Shown one piece after another: positions 1 through 5,498 of a DNA stretch of 5,595 bases. Below the pieces are notes generated by a model. It saw only the letters and a list, made by a program, of their open reading frames with translations, was not told the DNA's origin and searched no databases. Made by a program: the position numbers and the translations under genes. How positions within the stretch are numbered: the first letter of the stretch is position 1; each line of letters opens with the position of its first letter. The DNA is from Anaerolineales bacterium (GTDB lineage Bacteria; Chloroflexota; Anaerolineae; 4572-78; J111): the NCBI GenBank assembly GCA_012032575.1, contig JAAUSP010000517.1, positions 1-5,595 of the forward strand, given 5' to 3'.

Positions 1-535
1 GCGAAGGTGCGGTGAGCAGCACCCTACTCAGCACCCAAATCGAGCTGCTCGGCGCGGCCAAATCAATGGTCATCACTCCATCCGCACCGCCGGTGTCAAC
101 CACCACCTCGCGGGAGATGGCGTGTTTACGGCTGATGGGGCCTTCGACAAAGGTGCGGGCCAGCTTGAACCCGACCACCGTCCCCTCGTCGTTGACCAGA
201 ATATCGCCAACAATGCCGACCCGCGTGCCGCCTGGCGTGTCCACATCGCGGCCCGCCAAATCCTGCCGCCGCACCCAGGTGTCCATGTCGGTCACCTGAA
301 CTTCCTCCACCACCACATCCGAGCCGGCCACCAGCACGGCATCAACCCCAAAGAGCGTCACCTGGTCGCGGGTGATGAGCATATTCTTGCGGCTAAAAAT
401 GCCCTCGCTGCCCAGGTAGAGGCCAACCACTCGTTCCAGGTTATTATCCAGATACAGGTCTTTGACCTTACCGACCAGGCGGCCATCGGTGAGGCTGTAA
501 ATTGGTTTTTCGGTTAAATCTTTGCCCACGCGCAT
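1..535 (-). CDS. Two-copy PRC-barrel domain protein, C-terminus beyond window
   Basis: This frame starts at the ATG at 533-535 and stays open for 178 codons to the window edge, so the C-terminus is missing. The protein begins MRVGKDLTEKPIYSLTDGRL and has two related beta-rich halves. The first (about residues 3-75) contains GRLVGKVKDLYLD followed by VVGLYLG. The second (about 88-160) contains GTRVGIVGDILVNDEGTVVG. A 'G-x-x-V-G-x-V-x-D-hydrophobic' strand followed by a second 'VVG' strand is typical of PRC-barrel domains, known from the photosynthetic reaction-centre H subunit and from RimM, and widespread as small adaptor-like barrels. No signal peptide or membrane segment is visible in the part seen, so it is probably cytoplasmic. 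A strong ribosome-binding site precedes the ATG, which supports this start. It lies 122 bp downstream of the RCK channel gene with a repeat array between. The family assignment is good, but the molecular role is unknown. Confidence 0.82.
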   Translation of the reverse strand, partial: MRVGKDLTEKPIYSLTDGRLVGKVKDLYLDNNLERVVGLYLGSEGIFSRKNMLITRDQVTLFGVDAVLVAGSDVVVEEVQVTDMDTWVRRQDLAGRDVDTPGGTRVGIVGDILVNDEGTVVGFKLARTFVEGPISRKHAISREVVVDTGGADGVMTIDLAAPSSSIWVLSRVLLTAPS

Positions 536-540
536 AGTTC

Positions 541-550
541 TTCTCCTTTT
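541..550 (-). promoter_or_regulatory. Ribosome-binding site of the PRC-barrel gene
   Basis: On the minus strand the sequence reads AAAAGGAGAAGAACT and then ATG. The AAGGAG core (543-548) is seven bases before the start, close to ideal. It fixes the start of the PRC-barrel gene at 535. Confidence 0.8.
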
Positions 551-556
551 GAAAAT

Positions 557-591
557 GGTAGACGGTAGACAGTAGACAGTAGACGGTAGAC
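557..591. repeat. Five tandem copies of the heptamer RGTAGAC
   Basis: Five contiguous perfect 7-bp units of RGTAGAC (GGTAGAC, GGTAGAC, AGTAGAC, AGTAGAC, GGTAGAC) fill 557-591 between the channel stop codon and the PRC-barrel ribosome-binding site. The same heptamer recurs in both orientations at 4935-5010, so it is a dispersed family and not a local slippage product. It would lie in the 5' leader of the PRC-barrel transcript. Heptameric intergenic tandem repeats (STRR) are known in heterocystous cyanobacteria. Any relation to those is unproven. Confidence 0.85.
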
Positions 592-657
592 AGGGGTAAG
601 GCCCTGCAACGTTGCTGCTACCTATTCATTTTTTAGGCCGAGGTTTGTAGGGTTGGA

Positions 658-2454
658 TTATTCATACCCCTCGGTTTTCAATTCCTGGAGGGTTTTGTTA
701 CGGCGATTCAAATCGTCGAGCTTGTTGGGGGCGGCCAGAACGACAATTTCATCGCCGACCCGCAGGCGAGTGGTTTGGGCCGGCGGGATGTTGACCTGCT
801 CGCCGCGGGCGTGTAACAATACGGTCAGCCCCTCTTCCTCCTGCAATTCAATCACCGGCACATCGTACAGGGCCGACATGGTAACTTGCAGCCGGACAAT
901 CGCCTGCTTGATGCCCTCGATGGCGACGGTGCGGACATTCATGCGGTTGAGCGCCGCCGAGACAAAATCGGGCGCGGCCAGGGCCGAGGTGCTGAAAACG
1001 GCGTCAATCTCAAAGGTCCGGCGCAACTGCTCGCCCAGCCGGTCGTCGAAGATACGCATGACCACCCGCAGGGCCGGGTTAAGAGCGCGGGCGGCCAGGG
1101 CAATCTGCAAATTGACCATGTCATCTTCGGTGCAGACCACCAGCGCAGCCGCCCGCTGAACGCCAGCTTCGATCAGGATCGAATTCCAGCGCAAGTCGCC
1201 GTATTTGAGTGGTACATTCAACTCTTGCAGGCGCACAGCCAGCCGCGACGGTTCAAAATCCAGGCCAACGGCCTGCCGGCCCAGCCCCACTAAATTGGTC
1301 ACCACCCGATAGCCGGTATGCCCCAGCCCGCAGACCAGAATCGGGCCTTCGCTGCCGGGCGCTAGCTTGCTCTGGCCCAAGCCAAACTCAATCAGCGGGG
1401 TCAGCCGGTCAACGGTGGTAAAAATGAACAGGTTATCGCCGGTTTGCAAGACCGTGGCCGGGTCAGGCTCAATGGTTAAAGATTGCCCTGAGTTGTAACA
1501 GACTACGGTCACATCCTGAGCCTCGGCCACTTCGCCAATGCTGTGCCCCAGTATGGGTGAGTGCAGGCCGATGGGCACCCGGGTTAAAACGTAACTCCGT
1601 TCGCCCAGAGTAAACGTCTCGATAATTTCGCCCCCCATGGCGGCATAAGTAAAGGAGAGCGCCGCCACCGCTGAGCGGCTGATAATGGCGTCTACCTTGA
1701 AACTGGTTTTAATGTCGTTGACCAGTTCATCTTCAAAGAGGCGCAGGATGATGCACGCCCGCCGGTTGAGTTCTCGCGCCCGGAAGGCGATGCCCAGGTT
1801 GACGAAATCTTTGTTGGTGCAGACCAGCACCGTTTTGGCCCGTTCGATGCCGGCCTTTTTGAGCGTCTCCTCGTTTTCGGCGTCGCCCAGAATCACCGGC
1901 AGATCGGCGGCCATCAGCTCATCCACCAGCGGCGAGGGGGTCTCTTCGATGCCCACCACAGGCTGCCGGTAAGCCAGCAGTTGTCCGGTCACCCGGTAGC
2001 CCACCCGGCCCAGTCCGCAGATGATAATGTGATTCTTAACGGTGGCCTCAATGACCGCTTCTTGCCACTCCTGGCCCCGTTCACCCCGCACAAAGGCAAT
2101 GCGGATAAAGCGGACGACCTTTAGCCCCAAATAAGTGAAAAGCACCAGGCCGATAATCGGCACGATGATGGCAAAAATATCCAGCTCGCTGCCGGGCGGC
2201 ATGTCGGCATAGGTGAGCTGAAAAAAGGTCATATTAACGACGGCGTAGACTGCCTTGATGTAAGTCAGATACTCGTAATCTTCACCCCCCGGCCTGACCT
2301 GGTTATAACGCAGTTGAAAGATGTAAGCCGTGCCGAGAATGGTCAAAAGCAAGCCAATCGCGGTGAACCAGGGAAAGCGGTGAGCAAATACGGTTGTGTC
2401 TCGCTTAAAGCGGAGCCACTGGCGAGACTTGAAGAAACCTTGTGTCGGGTCCAT
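658..2454 (-). CDS. Two-TM potassium-channel-like protein with two RCK (TrkA-N/TrkA-C) modules
   Basis: This 598-residue inner-membrane protein probably moves or gates K+ or another cation under nucleotide control. TM1 is about residues 30-48, a pore-loop-like stretch is about 66-86, and TM2 is about 92-115. A first RCK module follows: a Rossmann core with GLGRVG at 147-152 and acidic E170/E171 after the second strand, then a TrkA-C-like domain at about 281-355. A second module repeats this, with GLGHTG at 376-381, D399, and TrkA-C at about 507-577. Tandem RCK domains in one chain are known in some prokaryotic K+ channels and in TrkA. The filter region reads FFQLTYADMPP where a K+ channel has TVGYG, so selectivity is uncertain. 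The start is firm: an in-frame TAA lies at 2467-2469, only four codons upstream of the ATG. No Shine-Dalgarno motif is visible there, because a repeat hairpin occupies the region. The gene is probably co-transcribed with the small gene at 2525-2800. Confidence 0.9.
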   Translation of the reverse strand: MDPTQGFFKSRQWLRFKRDTTVFAHRFPWFTAIGLLLTILGTAYIFQLRYNQVRPGGEDYEYLTYIKAVYAVVNMTFFQLTYADMPPGSELDIFAIIVPIIGLVLFTYLGLKVVRFIRIAFVRGERGQEWQEAVIEATVKNHIIICGLGRVGYRVTGQLLAYRQPVVGIEETPSPLVDELMAADLPVILGDAENEETLKKAGIERAKTVLVCTNKDFVNLGIAFRARELNRRACIILRLFEDELVNDIKTSFKVDAIISRSAVAALSFTYAAMGGEIIETFTLGERSYVLTRVPIGLHSPILGHSIGEVAEAQDVTVVCYNSGQSLTIEPDPATVLQTGDNLFIFTTVDRLTPLIEFGLGQSKLAPGSEGPILVCGLGHTGYRVVTNLVGLGRQAVGLDFEPSRLAVRLQELNVPLKYGDLRWNSILIEAGVQRAAALVVCTEDDMVNLQIALAARALNPALRVVMRIFDDRLGEQLRRTFEIDAVFSTSALAAPDFVSAALNRMNVRTVAIEGIKQAIVRLQVTMSALYDVPVIELQEEEGLTVLLHARGEQVNIPPAQTTRLRVGDEIVVLAAPNKLDDLNRRNKTLQELKTEGYE

Positions 2455-2468
2455 GCTAAGTAGAGATT

Positions 2469-2513
2469 AGAGATTGGAGATTGGAGATTATTAATCTCCA
2501 ATCTCCAATCTCT
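2469..2513. repeat. Perfect 21-bp inverted repeat built from the heptamer GATTGGA
   Basis: Two 21-bp arms (2469-2489 and 2493-2513) are perfect reverse complements separated by three bases. Each arm is itself a 7-bp tandem (GATTGGA repeats), and an extra degenerate unit lies at 2462-2468. It fills most of the 70 bp between the small gene's stop and the channel's start, so it would form a strong hairpin in a shared transcript, ending 14 bases before the channel ATG. It has no T-tract and therefore does not look like an ordinary intrinsic terminator. Confidence 0.9.
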
Positions 2514-2524
2514 TCTTCATCCGC

Positions 2525-2800
2525 TTAAAGCAACGGCTCGTCCCCAGGGGGGCGCTCGGCTGCTTGCAGTTGGGCGGCGAGGCGCAGCTTGTTTTCTAAA
2601 TTGGTAATCAGTTTTTTGGTTTCCTGGATGCTTTGAAAGTCGCGGGCCAGTTGGTGGGATTGCAGGGCGGCCCGATACCGCTCCAGGCGTTCGGAGATGG
2701 CTTCGATGAGTTCAGGCAACCGGCCGGCGGCGCGGGCTGTTTCGGCCAGGTCTCGAAATTCGGCTGAGGTGGTCGTATGGAATGATTTCCTTTCCTGCAT
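2525..2800 (-). CDS. Small helical/coiled-coil hypothetical protein
   Basis: I do not recognise this gene. From the ATG at 2798-2800 it encodes 91 residues beginning MQERKSFHTTTSAEFRDLAE. Residues about 14-80 look almost wholly alpha-helical, rich in Glu, Arg, Leu, Ala and Gln, with coiled-coil-like spacing. The C-terminus (AERPPGDEPLL) looks disordered. There is no signal peptide, membrane segment or metal-binding motif. An in-frame TTG at 2815 would add five residues, but the ATG is preferred because GAGGAA stands seven bases before it, while nothing like a ribosome-binding site precedes the TTG. A plausible promoter lies just upstream, and the next gene is the RCK channel 70 bp downstream, so a shared transcript is likely. 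A role as a channel accessory protein would be guesswork. Confidence 0.6.
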   Translation of the reverse strand: MQERKSFHTTTSAEFRDLAETARAAGRLPELIEAISERLERYRAALQSHQLARDFQSIQETKKLITNLENKLRLAAQLQAAERPPGDEPLL

Positions 2801-2807
2801 CTGCCAT

Positions 2808-2813
2808 TTCCTC
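2808..2813 (-). promoter_or_regulatory. Ribosome-binding site that decides the start of the small helical gene
   Basis: GAGGAA on the minus strand lies seven bases before the ATG at 2800. It overlaps the competing TTG start codon (2813-2815), which itself has no upstream Shine-Dalgarno motif. This favours the 91-residue product over a 96-residue one. Confidence 0.6.
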
Positions 2814-2838
2814 AAAATGTACCAGGGGAACTGGTTTC

Positions 2839-2866
2839 ATTGTAGTCGCCTTCCATGAAATGGCAA
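2839..2866 (-). promoter_or_regulatory. Probable sigma70-type promoter for the small gene and channel
   Basis: On the minus strand, TTGCCA (2861-2866) and TACAAT (2839-2844) are separated by 16 bp. Each differs from the consensus by one base. Transcription would start near 2832, about 30 bases before the ATG at 2800. A 5-bp inverted repeat, ACCAG/CTGGT (2821-2825, 2831-2835), sits at the predicted start site and could be a weak operator. The -35 box abuts the outer inverted repeat of the element at 2853-2950. Confidence 0.5.
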
Positions 2867-2950
2867 AAGTTTAAATGCAAACGGCGCTAAAGACGCAAAA
2901 GGAAGAAAAAACGATTGCGCCTTTTGCGTCTTTTGCGTTTAATTTCATGG
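2853..2950. repeat. 98-bp nested inverted-repeat element
   Basis: The ends are perfect 9-bp inverted repeats (CCATGAAAT at 2853-2861 and ATTTCATGG at 2942-2950). Inside lies a second pair: AAAGACGCAAAAGG (2889-2902) is the exact reverse complement of 2920-2933, and the similarity extends outward with one mismatch and a 3-bp insertion. The right inner arm contains two tandem copies of the 9-mer CTTTTGCGT (2921-2938). There is no coding sequence inside. It resembles a small non-autonomous palindromic element. No target-site duplication is obvious. Confidence 0.7.
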
Positions 2951-2957
2951 GTCGGGT

Positions 2958-2988
2958 AAAAAAAAGCCGCCTGGATTGAAGGCGGCTT
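2958..2988 (-). terminator. Intrinsic terminator after the kinase/receiver operon
   Basis: Read on the minus strand, AAGCCGCC (2981-2988), a nine-base loop and GGCGGCTT (2964-2971) form an 8-bp GC-rich stem, followed by an unbroken run of eight T residues in total (2958-2965, partly within the stem). The stem begins 17 bases after the receiver's stop codon, as expected for the end of the two-component operon. Confidence 0.92.
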
Positions 2989-3005
2989 AAAAAGGCGAGC
3001 GAAGC

Positions 3006-3416
3006 TTAACGCCATTCCCACAAAACTTCCCCACTCAAAATCTCTCTGATCTGGCCGGCAAATCGCGAGGGACGAATGGGCTTGCCGATAAAGCTGTCAA
3101 AGCCGGCTTCTTTAACCCGCCGGATGTCATCGTACATCACGCTGGCGGTCAGGGCGACCACTTTACTTGGGGCCAGTTGGGGATGGCGGCGAATCCGTTT
3201 GATGATGTCGTAGCCGGTTTCGCCGGGCATGTAGATGTCAACCAGAAACAGGTCTATCTGGGGCAGGCTTTCGGCCAGAGCAATGGCGCTGTTGCCGGAA
3301 CTACAGCAGTGAACCGAAGTGGCCCCTTCCATTTTGAGCAGGTCGAGGGTGGCTAGATAGGAGTTGGGATCATCCTCAATCACAATAATAGTGGCGTTTT
3401 CCAGTGTAACTTTCAT
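3006..3416 (-). CDS. Stand-alone receiver-domain response regulator (CheY-like)
   Basis: This 136-residue cytoplasmic protein is a complete receiver domain with nothing attached. The acidic pair is D15/D16 in IVIEDDPNS, the phospho-acceptor is D60 in LVDIYMPGETG, the switch Thr is T90 in VVALTAS, and the conserved Lys is K112 in IGKPI. The order and spacing match active CheY/DivK/Spo0F-type receivers, and no DNA-binding or enzymatic output domain follows. Its ATG overlaps the kinase stop in an ATGA (3413-3416), so translation is probably coupled. A weak AAGG lies about ten bases upstream. The kinase H238 is the obvious phospho-donor. Downstream it must act by protein contact or as a phosphorelay intermediate with a partner outside the window. 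An intrinsic terminator follows directly. Confidence 0.95.
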   Translation of the reverse strand: MKVTLENATIIVIEDDPNSYLATLDLLKMEGATSVHCCSSGNSAIALAESLPQIDLFLVDIYMPGETGYDIIKRIRRHPQLAPSKVVALTASVMYDDIRRVKEAGFDSFIGKPIRPSRFAGQIREILSGEVLWEWR

Positions 3417-4849
3417 GACGTTGTTACCTTGCTTTCTGCAAAATTTTGGTCCAATAATGAAGGAATTTCAGGGAGCGGGCGCACATCCGGGGCTACAGGC
3501 AGGGTGAAATGGAAGGCAGCGCCGTGTCCCGGTTTACTTTCAACCCATAATTTCCCGCCGTGCAACTCGATAAACTTTTTGCTGATGGGCAGGCCCAGGC
3601 CGGTGCCTACTTTTCTGAGGGCAAACGCTTCTTCGGTTTGCTGAAATTCCTCAAAAATCCGCTCAAAATCTTCGGGACGAATACCGATGCCGGTGTCAAT
3701 CACACTCACTTTGAGAAAGCCGCCGTTGCTTTGAGCCGCCCGCAGGGTAATACTGCCCCGGTCGGTATATTTGGCGGCATTACCCAGCAGATTGAGCAAC
3801 ACCTGCCGCAGCCGCGTTTCATCGCCAATGACCTGCGGCAGCGTGGGGGGGATTTCCTGGCGCAGTTCAATCGGCTTATCCGTGACCAGCCCGGAAACGG
3901 TGGTCATAACGTTTTGACCCAAAACTGCCAAATCAATCTGTTCCTTAAAAAGCTCCATCTGACCGGCTTCGATTTTGGCCACGTCCAGCAGGTCGTTGAC
4001 AATCTGTAACAACAACTCCCCGGAGTTATGGATGCGGGTGAGATAGTCGGCTTGCTCTTTGGTAACGGCGCCGTGATGACTTTTAGAGAGAATGTACGAG
4101 AAGTTGATGATCGCATTTAAGGGGGTGCGTAGTTCGTGGCTGAGGTTGGTGATAAAACGTGTTTTTAGCCGATTGGCTTCCACGGCGGCCGCTTCGGCGG
4201 CCTGGAGCCGGAGGTTGGTGGTTTCCAGCAGTTGGTAGGCTTTTTTCAATTCCTGCTCGCTTTGAAACAGCTCCTGCGTGCGCTGGTGGGCGCGTTCCTG
4301 GCTGTGCAGCGCCCAGCCCATGGCCGTGGTCAGATGCTCGGAACTGACCCAACTGACTACAGCCATACCGCCGGTCATGAGCAGCGGCGCAATCAAAGGG
4401 CGGGCGGTTGGCCAGGAGAAACCGTAAAGATAGAACGCGGCCAGCAGGGTTACAATTACGGCAAAAATGGCGGTCTGGGCGGCAGCCTGGGGACTGATTA
4501 ACAAACCGGCCATAGCTACAATCAGCAGCAATAGATAGACCTGTAGCGTGTTGAAATCCGAGTTGGGCCAGAGCATAAAAGAGAGGACGGTCAGGATCAG
4601 CCCGCCGACAAACACATAGGTGGCCCAACGAAAACGGTTATTGTGGTATAGTCTATAGCTGACAATACAAACGCCGGCGGTCAGGGTGGAAGGCAGCCAC
4701 CAAAAGTGGAAGGTTTCCTGTTCTGCCGTGGTCGCAAAAGACTGAGCCACTAACATTACATAAAACAAAATCAAGGCCAGCGCCGCCACTAAAAAAATGA
4801 CGATGGTAAAGGTATCTTTCTGGAGTTCCTGTAAATCGGCGTCGCGCAT
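3413..4849 (-). CDS. Six-TM membrane sensor histidine kinase
   Basis: This 478-residue protein senses an unknown signal and autophosphorylates on His. Six hydrophobic segments (about residues 13-36, 50-67, 76-94, 101-120, 126-143, 150-170) have only short loops between them and no PAS, HAMP or large extracellular domain, so sensing is probably intramembrane or by the membrane itself. A helical linker (about 183-232) leads to the HisKA domain with H238 in SHELRTPLN. The HATPase domain follows: N-box N357 in LLNLLGNAAKYT, G1 DTGIGI at 385-390, F-box about 394-403, and G2 GTGLGLPI at 415-422. All catalytic boxes are intact. A tail of about 28 residues, rich in Pro and Ser, follows the ATPase domain. 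The start is firm because an in-frame TGA ends six bases or less upstream. The ribosome-binding site is weak. The gene is preceded by a good promoter and overlaps its receiver partner by four bases. Confidence 0.95.
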   Translation of the reverse strand: MRDADLQELQKDTFTIVIFLVAALALILFYVMLVAQSFATTAEQETFHFWWLPSTLTAGVCIVSYRLYHNNRFRWATYVFVGGLILTVLSFMLWPNSDFNTLQVYLLLLIVAMAGLLISPQAAAQTAIFAVIVTLLAAFYLYGFSWPTARPLIAPLLMTGGMAVVSWVSSEHLTTAMGWALHSQERAHQRTQELFQSEQELKKAYQLLETTNLRLQAAEAAAVEANRLKTRFITNLSHELRTPLNAIINFSYILSKSHHGAVTKEQADYLTRIHNSGELLLQIVNDLLDVAKIEAGQMELFKEQIDLAVLGQNVMTTVSGLVTDKPIELRQEIPPTLPQVIGDETRLRQVLLNLLGNAAKYTDRGSITLRAAQSNGGFLKVSVIDTGIGIRPEDFERIFEEFQQTEEAFALRKVGTGLGLPISKKFIELHGGKLWVESKPGHGAAFHFTLPVAPDVRPLPEIPSLLDQNFAESKVTTS

Positions 4850-4884
4850 TTGTCACGGGGTGAGTTAACATTACTTTAAAAGTG

Positions 4885-4914
4885 ATTGTACAGGCGGCGT
4901 GGGGAATAAGTCAA
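4885..4914 (-). promoter_or_regulatory. Sigma70-type promoter of the kinase/receiver operon
   Basis: On the minus strand, TTGACT (4909-4914) and TACAAT (4885-4890) are separated by 18 bp. Each is one base from the consensus. Transcription would begin near 4878, giving a leader of about 28 bases before the ATG at 4849. This is the best promoter match seen in the window. Confidence 0.65.
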
Positions 4915-4920
4915 TTCCCC
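4901..4920. promoter_or_regulatory. Dyad overlapping the -35 box, possible operator
   Basis: GGGGAAT (4901-4907) and ATTCCCC (4914-4920) are a perfect 7-bp inverted repeat with a 6-bp centre. The dyad covers the -35 hexamer (4909-4914) of the kinase promoter, so a dimeric regulator bound there would compete with RNA polymerase. No candidate regulator is encoded in the window. Confidence 0.45.
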
Positions 4921-4934
4921 ATTTATCCTAAAAC

Positions 4935-5010
4935 GGTAGACGGTAGACACGCGAAGCGGACGGTAGACGGGGTATTTTCCCTGTCTACTGTCTACCGTTT
5001 ACCGTCTACT
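4935..5010. repeat. Inverted arrays of the RGTAGAC heptamer
   Basis: Three forward units of GGTAGAC (4935-4941, 4942-4948, 4962-4968) face four reverse units of GTYTACY (4983-4989, 4990-4996, 4997-5003 with one substitution, 5004-5010). A 13-bp insert, including CGCGAAGCG, separates the second and third forward units. The two halves can pair into a long imperfect hairpin. The motif is the same as at 557-591. The last reverse unit overlaps the stop codon of the membrane-protein gene. On the minus strand the structure is followed by TTTT, so weak terminator activity is possible. Confidence 0.85.
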
Positions 5011-5458
5011 CTCTCGGCAGGGGATGGGTGTTGGCAAAAATCCAGGCGGCGGTGTGCAGCAGGGAAACGGCAAGAAGGAAGAGGCTGGCCTGGGCGAGTT
5101 TGGCCCGGTCGGTGATAGCCCGGACCCACAAAAAAGCAGCCAACAAAGTATAGACAAAGGCAGAAGGGGCAAACAAATCCCAATCCTTGCGCCCGCCGTA
5201 ATCAGGATTCCACAGCCAGGTCAGCAGGACATACATGGCGGCCATAACGGTCAGGAAATAGGCAAAATCCCGCTCGGCGGGCCGCTCGAACAGGGGCAGG
5301 CCGAAGCGAAAGTGGGCGATCGCTATCAGCGCCAGCAGGGGCAAGCCAACCGGCGAAATGAGCAGGTGGACGTTGAGCCAGTCCAGCAGGTGGGCGGCCG
5401 AGAACATAGTGTAGGGCTGGTACTTTTGCCATGCCGGGTCAATTTCAAACAGGGGCAC
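5006..5458 (-). CDS. Multi-spanning membrane protein of unknown function, C-terminal part
   Basis: From the GTG at 5456-5458 this frame gives 150 residues with four likely membrane segments (about 36-52, 65-83, 97-115, 121-141). The loops carry AAHLLDWLNVHLLISP (21-36) and NPDYGGRKDWDLFAPSAF (84-101). The second loop looks conserved rather than random. It reminds me of hypothetical polytopic membrane proteins near glycosyltransferases, but I cannot name a family. The GTG has no convincing ribosome-binding site, and the frame stays open upstream to 5530 with plausible coding sequence (GDGVWF just before the GTG), so this is probably the tail of a longer protein. The next residues upstream appear in another frame, ending at 5499. 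The TAG stop (5006-5008) lies inside an RGTAGAC repeat unit. The gene belongs to a transcript upstream of the kinase promoter. Confidence 0.6.
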   Translation of the reverse strand: MPLFEIDPAWQKYQPYTMFSAAHLLDWLNVHLLISPVGLPLLALIAIAHFRFGLPLFERPAERDFAYFLTVMAAMYVLLTWLWNPDYGGRKDWDLFAPSAFVYTLLAAFLWVRAITDRAKLAQASLFLLAVSLLHTAAWIFANTHPLPRE

Positions 5459-5498
5459 AAACCAGACCCCGTCACCGCCGCCGGGCCGATCCCGCCCA

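Noticed and set aside
122..517. Plus-strand open frame of 131 codons
   Set aside because: It lies opposite the PRC-barrel gene, which has a ribosome-binding site and a recognisable domain. The plus-strand translation has no family features.
606..615. Palindrome GCAACGTTGC between the channel and PRC-barrel genes
   Set aside because: It is a lone 10-bp palindrome with no promoter recognisable beside it. Chance is a sufficient explanation.
653..1293. Long plus-strand frames opposite the channel gene
   Set aside because: Their translations are Ser/Arg/Ala-rich, low-information sequence expected antisense to a GC-rich gene, and the minus-strand protein is clearly real.
2491..2520. Nine-codon minus-strand micro-ORF (MKKRLEIGD) just after the small gene
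   Set aside because: It is made almost entirely of the GATTGGA repeat and has no ribosome-binding site of its own. A leader peptide cannot be excluded but has no support.
2801..2815. TTG start giving a 96-residue version of the small protein
   Set aside because: No Shine-Dalgarno motif precedes it, while GAGGAA is well placed for the ATG at 2800.
3560..4009. Plus-strand open frame of 149 codons opposite the kinase
   Set aside because: It is fully contained within the catalytic region of the kinase and shows no domain of its own.
4653..4871. Alternative minus-strand frame starting at the ATG at 4871
   Set aside because: It overlaps the kinase N-terminus in another frame, lacks domain features, and the kinase ATG at 4849 begins a complete, recognisable protein.
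4935..5010. Heptamer arrays considered as a CRISPR array
   Set aside because: Units are 7 bp, directly adjoining or inverted, with no unique spacers of regular length and no cas genes.
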